Below, piece by piece: positions 6,400 to 9,513 of a DNA stretch of 9,513 nucleotides. Position numbers and translations under genes: made by a program. The DNA is taken from NCBI GenBank assembly GCA_019417865.1, contig DYCW01000325.1, forward strand, positions 1 to 9,513, given 5' to 3'. The notes below the pieces were generated by a model. That model saw only the letters and a program-made list of their open reading frames with translations, did not search any database and was not told the DNA's origin. Position 1 is the stretch's first letter, and each line of letters starts with the position of its first letter. Source of the stretch: Ruminococcus sp. Lineage in GTDB: Bacteria; Bacillota; Clostridia; Oscillospirales; Ruminococcaceae.

Positions 6400-7341
6400 T
6401 TGCAAACAACCATGCTTACCACCGCTCTGGAATCGTTGCAGACTACGCTCACTGCGACGGAAACTCAGGAAGAAACACAGGTCATTGAAAATGTAGTGGA
6501 AAGTGTAGGACAAGAGGTGCAGCATGCCTCTACGGTTCTCTCTGCCATTCTTACGCCCATTCGGGATGCAATCCCTTCTTTGATCATTGCTCTGATCATT
6601 GCCGCAATCGGCTTTGTTCTGATTAAATATTTGCTGCGATTATTAGGACACGGTCTGCGTCGTTCCAGTATAGATAATATTGCTGCTGGATTTATCCGTT
6701 CTGTTCTCCGGATTGTACTCTATGTCCTGCTGGCAGTGATCGTTCTTTCTGTGCTGAATGTACCGATGAATTCGATTGTTGCGGTGATTGCTTCTGCTGG
6801 TGTTGCCGTTGGCCTTGCACTGAAGGACAGCCTTTCCAATCTCGCCGGTGGCTTTATTCTACTTTTTGCGAAACCCGTCAAACAAGGAGATACAGTGCAG
6901 ATTGAAGGCACAACCGGAAAGGTCGAGCAGATTGACATTCTTTATACAAAAATCGTCACACCAGACAATACCGTTGCTTTTATTCCAAACGGCAAGGTGA
7001 CAACTGCCAAAATTGTAAACTATACGGAAAAAGAAACCCGCCGTGTCGAAATGAACTTTGGAATTGCTTATGAATCGGATTTGGATGCCGCACGCAAGGT
7101 AGTGTTGGAGGTGGTGCAACGCCATCCTCTTACAATGGCAGAACCCGCAGCGGAAATTCTGGTACAAAATCATGGCACAGATGCAGTCGAATTGCTCCTG
7201 CGTGTTTGGTGTAAAAGTACTGATTACTGGACCGTTTACTATGACCTGATGGAACAGACGAAACAAGCGTTCGATTCCAATGCCATTGAAATTCCATATC
7301 ATAAAGTGGAAGTACATTTGCCTGAAAAACACAATCACTAA
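6400..7341 (+). CDS. mscS: Small-conductance mechanosensitive channel, MscS family
   Basis: 313 residues; MscS of E. coli has 286. It is an inner-membrane channel that opens under membrane tension and releases solutes during hypo-osmotic shock. The N-terminal ~50 residues are polar and acidic. Hydrophobic spans lie at about 58-80 and 97-120. The pore helix TM3 is at about 123-150 with the Ala/Gly-rich pattern VIASAGVAVGLALKDSLSNL. The beta domain follows (KQGDTVQIEGTTGKVEQIDI; FIPNGKV at 194-200), and then the C-terminal cage domain ending IPYHKVEVHL. The start is TTG: AGGAGG at 6386-6391 is eight bases before it, whereas the next ATG (6412) would be 20 bases away. No clear terminator follows the stop. 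Confidence 0.92.
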   Translation: MQTTMLTTALESLQTTLTATETQEETQVIENVVESVGQEVQHASTVLSAILTPIRDAIPSLIIALIIAAIGFVLIKYLLRLLGHGLRRSSIDNIAAGFIRSVLRIVLYVLLAVIVLSVLNVPMNSIVAVIASAGVAVGLALKDSLSNLAGGFILLFAKPVKQGDTVQIEGTTGKVEQIDILYTKIVTPDNTVAFIPNGKVTTAKIVNYTEKETRRVEMNFGIAYESDLDAARKVVLEVVQRHPLTMAEPAAEILVQNHGTDAVELLLRVWCKSTDYWTVYYDLMEQTKQAFDSNAIEIPYHKVEVHLPEKHNH

Positions 7342-7381
7342 GTAAAAATGAAAACAATCTGTTAATTATCAAAAAAAGTGC

Positions 7382-7410
7382 TTGACAAACACCGTGCAGA
7401 AGATTATAAT
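7382..7410 (+). promoter_or_regulatory. Perfect consensus promoter in the mscS-pnuC gap
   Basis: TTGACA (7382-7387), 17-base spacer, TATAAT (7405-7410), matching full sigma-A consensus. It lies 40 bases after the mscS stop, on the same strand, with no intact protein gene downstream on that strand. Confidence 0.85.
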
Positions 7411-7416
7411 ATAAGT

Positions 7417-7502
7417 ATCCTTTCTTAAAATTTTTTTCATAAAAATCCCCTTACTAAAGTACCCATTAGTAGATATGCTGATGGGTACTTTACTTTTATT
7501 TA
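7417..7502 (+). ncRNA. Candidate short RNA ending in an intrinsic terminator
   Basis: Transcription from the promoter just upstream should start near 7417. It would meet a hairpin with a 12-base perfect stem (TAAAGTACCCAT 7455-7466 with ATGGGTACTTTA 7481-7492), extended inside by weaker pairs. A U-rich tail, CTTTTATTT, follows. The product would be about 85 bases. No start codon with a ribosome binding site lies before the hairpin, so it is probably non-coding. It may be a small RNA, or the leader/attenuator of a gene since lost. It matches no RNA family I recognise. Confidence 0.5.
7455..7500 (+). terminator. Intrinsic terminator with 12-bp stem
   Basis: The stem 7455-7466/7481-7492 is perfect, with a 14-base loop, and is followed by ACTTTTATTT. 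It would also stop read-through from mscS, which has no nearer terminator. Confidence 0.8.
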
Positions 7503-7553
7503 GAAAGAATGATAATTGTTAGGTAAAAAATAACTCCTTTTGACTATCATAAA

Positions 7554-7804
7554 TTTGCAACTACCAATTGCAAAGGATAATTAAAAGGAGACTATTACAA
7601 GAAAAATGATATACATAGTTTATCGCATTTGGATTAGAATTTCAAGTATTATATAGCATTTGCACCGAAGTATGGGAAAAAGTATTTTACGGGGAAAGTG
7701 GTGAGAAATCGGACAGGTACTGCATCAGTCGAATGCGGTAGGTGTCCTTTAAGACATAGCTTGTGTTGGGAGCTTCTATGGGGTGAACTCGAAAAAACCT
7801 TCAC
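7554..7804 (+). mobile_element. Decayed IS200/IS605-type element remnant
   Basis: A seven-base hairpin TTTGCAA/TTGCAAA (7554-7574) lies just before a truncated tnpA reading frame. Subterminal hairpins are the recognition sites of Y1 transposases of this family. About 210 bases further on, a shorter hairpin (GTGAA 7783-7787 with TTCAC 7800-7804) could be the right end. If so, this is an internally deleted copy. The boundaries are not proven, and the region between 7698 and 7782 was not recognised. Confidence 0.4.
7590..7697 (+). pseudogene. tnpA: 5' fragment of IS200/IS605 tnpA (Y1 transposase)
   Basis: Translation from 7590 reads DYYKKNDIHSLSHLD, a stop (TAG at 7635), then NFKYYIAFAPKYGKKYFTGK. 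Intact TnpA proteins of this family begin with the pattern SLSHTKWNCKYHIVFAPKYRRK, so the match is in register across the stop codon. The initiation codon is also missing, although AAAAGGAG is still in place. The catalytic HUH motif and Tyr lie further on in intact proteins and are absent here. The gene is dead and truncated. Confidence 0.7.
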
Positions 7805-7833
7805 GTTTCCTGGCTTGTTTATTGTAAATACAT

Positions 7834-7862
7834 AAAAATATTTAAATTCTATATTAAAATAT
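7834..7862 (-). terminator. Possible weak AT-only terminator after pnuC
   Basis: On the minus strand ATATTT (7862-7857) can pair with AAATAT (7843-7838), followed by UUUU, directly after the pnuC stop. The stem has no G-C pairs, so termination would be weak. No better candidate lies nearby. Confidence 0.25.
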
Positions 7863-7865
7863 ATA

Positions 7866-8564
7866 TTATCTTTGTGCTTGCTGTCGTTTTTTCATATTGA
7901 ACCAGCTGATAAATCCATAAATATCGTTTGCCAGAAAGATGATAAAGCAAATTACAACAGATAAATATGAAATATGCTGTAATGTTGCCAATATCCATAA
8001 AATAATTAAAACAATGTCATTGGCAGCATAGGCAAGTGCATAATATTCGCTTCTTCGGAAGGTGAGATAAACTGCTAAAAAGCTTGTAGTGACTGAGATG
8101 GTACTTGGCAGCAAATGGGTTGTATGGAGGGTTTTCAGGATAAAATAAAAGAAACCGGTTATTACAATACTAATCAGAAACATAAATAGAATTTCTGGTT
8201 TCTTTAAATAATTTACCTTAACTTCAGATTGATTGCCGTTGTAAGGGTTACGAAGCCAGGAGATCAAAGAAAACACTGCCATGGGGGCGGTCATTCCCAA
8301 GTAGGTTATCATTTCTCCGTAATATTGAAATGTATAGGAAATAATGCCGTATAAAATACTGAAAATGATCGTTAAGAATTGACCGAAAGGATTTCCTTTT
8401 GCGTTGAAAATAAGAGCGGTTGCTCCTATGATAGAGGCAGCAAGTGTGAGGTAACTTGTTCTATCAAAGAGCAAAAAGCTGGCGAGGATGAAGAAAACAG
8501 AACCACTCCAAAGGAAACACTCCTGTTTTGAGAAATACGAGGTTGCTTTTTTGTTGGATTTCAT
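7866..8564 (-). CDS. pnuC: PnuC-type nicotinamide riboside (vitamin) transporter
   Basis: 232 residues, close to E. coli PnuC (239). This is a polytopic inner-membrane facilitator that takes up nicotinamide riboside, an NAD precursor; uptake is driven by phosphorylation inside the cell. Seven or so hydrophobic spans fill residues 15-222. Family-like segments are FNAKGNPFGQFLTIIFSILYG (residues 53-73), TFRRSEYYALAYAANDIVL and, near the C-terminus, ANDIYGFISWF, with the conserved Asn/Gly/Trp set. The start is set at MKSNKK, with AAAGGA about ten bases upstream. The open frame continues 36 codons upstream over a terminator hairpin, where no ribosome binding site is seen. It is a single-gene unit with its own promoter and leader. 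Related PnuT or PnuX proteins carry thiamine or riboflavin, so the substrate is likely but not proven. No NadR-like kinase gene is in the window. Confidence 0.82.
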   Translation of the reverse strand: MKSNKKATSYFSKQECFLWSGSVFFILASFLLFDRTSYLTLAASIIGATALIFNAKGNPFGQFLTIIFSILYGIISYTFQYYGEMITYLGMTAPMAVFSLISWLRNPYNGNQSEVKVNYLKKPEILFMFLISIVITGFFYFILKTLHTTHLLPSTISVTTSFLAVYLTFRRSEYYALAYAANDIVLIILWILATLQHISYLSVVICFIIFLANDIYGFISWFNMKKRQQAQR

Positions 8565-8579
8565 TTTTTGACATTCCTT

Positions 8580-8646
8580 TCTCATAAAAAAGAAAAGCAT
8601 TCGATACACATCTTCTAAGACCTTACGATGTGTACAGAATGCTTTT
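8580..8646 (-). terminator. Terminator hairpin in the pnuC leader, probable attenuator
   Basis: On the minus-strand RNA, AAAGCATTC and TACACATC (8645-8637, 8634-8627) pair with GATGTGTA and GAATGCTTT (8612-8605, 8602-8594). This makes 17 pairs with a 2x2 internal loop and a 14-base loop, followed by UCUUUUUU. It lies between the promoter and the pnuC ribosome binding site, so it would stop transcription before the gene. The upstream arm can instead pair with AATGC at 8652-8648, a possible competing fold. Confidence 0.75.
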
Positions 8647-8686
8647 TGCATTTTACTACCCGGTGGCAGCATAATTCATTTTTTTC

Positions 8687-8715
8687 ATTATAACATGACG
8701 TTTATCGTTTGTCAA
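8687..8715 (-). promoter_or_regulatory. Perfect consensus promoter of pnuC
   Basis: On the minus strand TTGACA (8715-8710), 17-base spacer, TATAAT (8692-8687), with TG at the extended -10 position as well. Transcription should begin near 8680, giving a leader of about 115 bases that contains the terminator hairpin. Confidence 0.9.
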
Positions 8716-8791
8716 GCAGGAAATACAATAGTCAGTAGAAAATTTGTCATGTTACTTGGTTTCTGTGCAGCAGTGATTGTGCAACAAACAG

Positions 8792-9100
8792 TTACTGCTC
8801 CTGCGGAGCCTGTCCGTTGATAGAGAAGACCGCAATCGGATCTGCCAGATCCGAAAGCAGGATGCCTTCGATATTGGCACTGCTGCAAAATGCGAGCATG
8901 GACGGATAGACATCATCATTTAAGAAGAAGACAGCCTTGCCATTTTCCAGCCGTACGCCGGCTTCATAAGCAGCGTCCTGATAGAAAAAGTAGATCAAAA
9001 TGCCGTCCTGTCGGTGCTGCCGCATACATTGCAGTAAATCATTTGCCTGCCAGATTTGCGGTTCTGTTTTAAGCCCCATTTTTTCCCATAGTGGTTCCAT
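8792..9100 (-). CDS. Hypothetical small cytoplasmic protein, 102 residues
   Basis: Begins MEPLWEKMGLKTEPQIWQAN and ends SINGQAPQEQ. No signal peptide or membrane span is seen. The composition is mixed alpha/beta with strand-like segments GILIYFFYQ, AVFFLNDD and GILLSDL separated by acidic turns. AGAAGG lies nine bases before the ATG. It has its own good promoter and a leader of about 45 bases, and it is followed by pnuC on the same strand with separate regulation. I do not recognise the family and can assign no function. A GCTCC/GGAGC hairpin sits at its 3' end without a U-run. Confidence 0.75.
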   Translation of the reverse strand: MEPLWEKMGLKTEPQIWQANDLLQCMRQHRQDGILIYFFYQDAAYEAGVRLENGKAVFFLNDDVYPSMLAFCSSANIEGILLSDLADPIAVFSINGQAPQEQ

Positions 9101-9151
9101 AGAAAAAGACCTTCTTTCTAAAAAGTAAATGACAATTTATTGTGTGGTTCT

Positions 9152-9180
9152 ATTATAGCACAAGGGAAAGAAAAAGACAA
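9152..9180 (-). promoter_or_regulatory. Promoter of the 102-residue protein gene
   Basis: On the minus strand TTGTCT (9180-9175), 17-base spacer, TATAAT (9157-9152), plus TG at the extended -10 position (TGCTATAAT). The start would lie near 9145. Confidence 0.8.
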
Positions 9181-9386
9181 GGGAAATGGGCAGCGTGAAA
9201 TAGGATAGAGGTTGCACATGGAAAAATTTTGATCCATTTTGATTCTGTGCTTTGCCCTCTTTTACAGTATTTTTTCGGTCAGGCTGCTTATCCAACGTCA
9301 AAAATTCTATGTGAACGCAGCACTTTTTTCTATTTTATTAGTAGAAATAGATTTCAATTTTTTATGAGGTGACGTCATGAAATAAG
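9181..9386. other. AT-rich intergenic stretch with no gene seen
   Basis: No open frame with a ribosome binding site was found on either strand. The only structures are a short AT-rich hairpin (TCTATTT/AAATAGA, about 9331-9353) and the palindrome TGACGTCA near 9370. Neither has a supported function. Confidence 0.5.
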
Positions 9387-9513
9387 GTGCAAATACGTTT
9401 CAATTTATCGAACTAAGCCACAAAATAAACGGTTACAGCATCGGTTAGAAATAATCGATGCTTTTCTTAGTTTGCCCGACATGGGCAAATTCTAACGGGT
9501 GAAAGTCCCGAGT
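9387..9513 (+). ncRNA. Structured RNA, probably the 5' part of a group II intron (cut by window edge)
   Basis: Nested and tandem stems fill the last ~105 bases. AACTAAG (9411-9417) pairs with CTTAGTT (9466-9472). Inside it AGCATCG (9437-9443) pairs with CGATGCT (9456-9462). Then TTTGCCC (9471-9477) pairs with GGGCAAA (9483-9489), and CGGG/CCCG closes a TGAAAGT loop (9496-9510). The element GGGTGAAAGTCCC is typical of domain I of bacterial group II introns. GTGCA at 9387-9391 might be the 5' splice end, though the consensus is GTGYG. The reverse transcriptase gene would lie beyond the window. Confidence 0.45.

Noticed and set aside
5945..7341. XRE regulator and following gene as a toxin-antitoxin pair
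   Set aside because: The following gene is a clear MscS channel with its own promoter 30 bases after the regulator's stop; no toxin-like protein is present.
7475..7525. Short frame MLMGTLLLF... starting inside the terminator hairpin
   Set aside because: No ribosome binding site, and it starts within the hairpin loop where transcription is expected to end.
8565..8672. 36-codon N-terminal extension of pnuC
   Set aside because: It runs through the terminator hairpin, starts almost at the predicted transcription start without a ribosome binding site, and would make a hydrophilic tail absent from the family.
8656..8679. Seven-codon leader peptide (MNYAATG) in the pnuC leader
   Set aside because: It begins at or next to the predicted transcript 5' end with no ribosome binding site, so translation is unlikely.
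8798..8810. GCTCC-TGC-GGAGC hairpin as terminator of the 102-residue gene
   Set aside because: The loop is three bases, the stem lies inside the coding end and no U-run follows.
9369..9376. TGACGTCA palindrome
   Set aside because: A single eight-base palindrome with no adjacent promoter or gene; expected by chance at this scale.

Overview
The window looks like a low-to-moderate GC Gram-positive gut or rumen bacterium of the Ruminococcus / Oscillospiraceae type. The best clue is a secreted protein (3552-5798, minus) with a signal peptide and a C-terminal type I dockerin made of two calcium-binding loop repeats, as used by cellulosome-forming Ruminococcus and Clostridium. AGGAGG-type ribosome binding sites, TTGACA/TATAAT promoters with 17-base spacers and the other gene families fit this. 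The assignment is inferred from families, not from a search.

Left part (1-3473, minus strand): one probable operon. A consensus promoter at 3445-3473 drives a small polytopic membrane protein of unknown function (2850-3395), a D-lactate dehydrogenase-type 2-hydroxyacid dehydrogenase (1815-2801), an M20-family dipeptidase of the PepV type (383-1732), and a membrane-anchored protein cut by the left edge (1-386). The last gene overlaps pepV by an ATGA junction. A hairpin at 1770-1797 lies between ldhA and pepV.

Middle (3495-5944): the 748-residue CHAP-domain protein carries two almost identical 86-residue modules, two fibronectin type III modules, two InlB/Listeria-Bacteroides-type repeats and the dockerin, and has its own terminator. 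It is divergent from a 117-residue XRE-type regulator (5945-6298). The two promoters face away from each other, and an inverted TGTGGTAT sequence covers both -10 regions, so the regulator may control both directions. Downstream on the plus strand is an MscS-type mechanosensitive channel (6400-7341) with its own promoter and a TTG start.

Right part (7342-9513): this is the more accessory side. A perfect consensus promoter is followed within about 45 bases by a 12-bp terminator hairpin, which makes a short-RNA or orphan-leader candidate. Next comes the decayed 5' end of an IS200/IS605-type tnpA. A PnuC-type vitamin transporter (7866-8564, minus) has a perfect promoter and a leader with a terminator just before its ribosome binding site, suggesting attenuation. 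An unrecognised 102-residue protein (8792-9100, minus) also has its own promoter. The last ~125 bases form tandem hairpins that resemble the 5' part of a group II intron running off the right edge.

No tRNA, rRNA or CRISPR array was seen. No clear new defence or biosynthetic system is visible. The most interesting material is the dockerin-CHAP protein with its divergent regulator, the two short regulatory RNA candidates, and the structured right edge.
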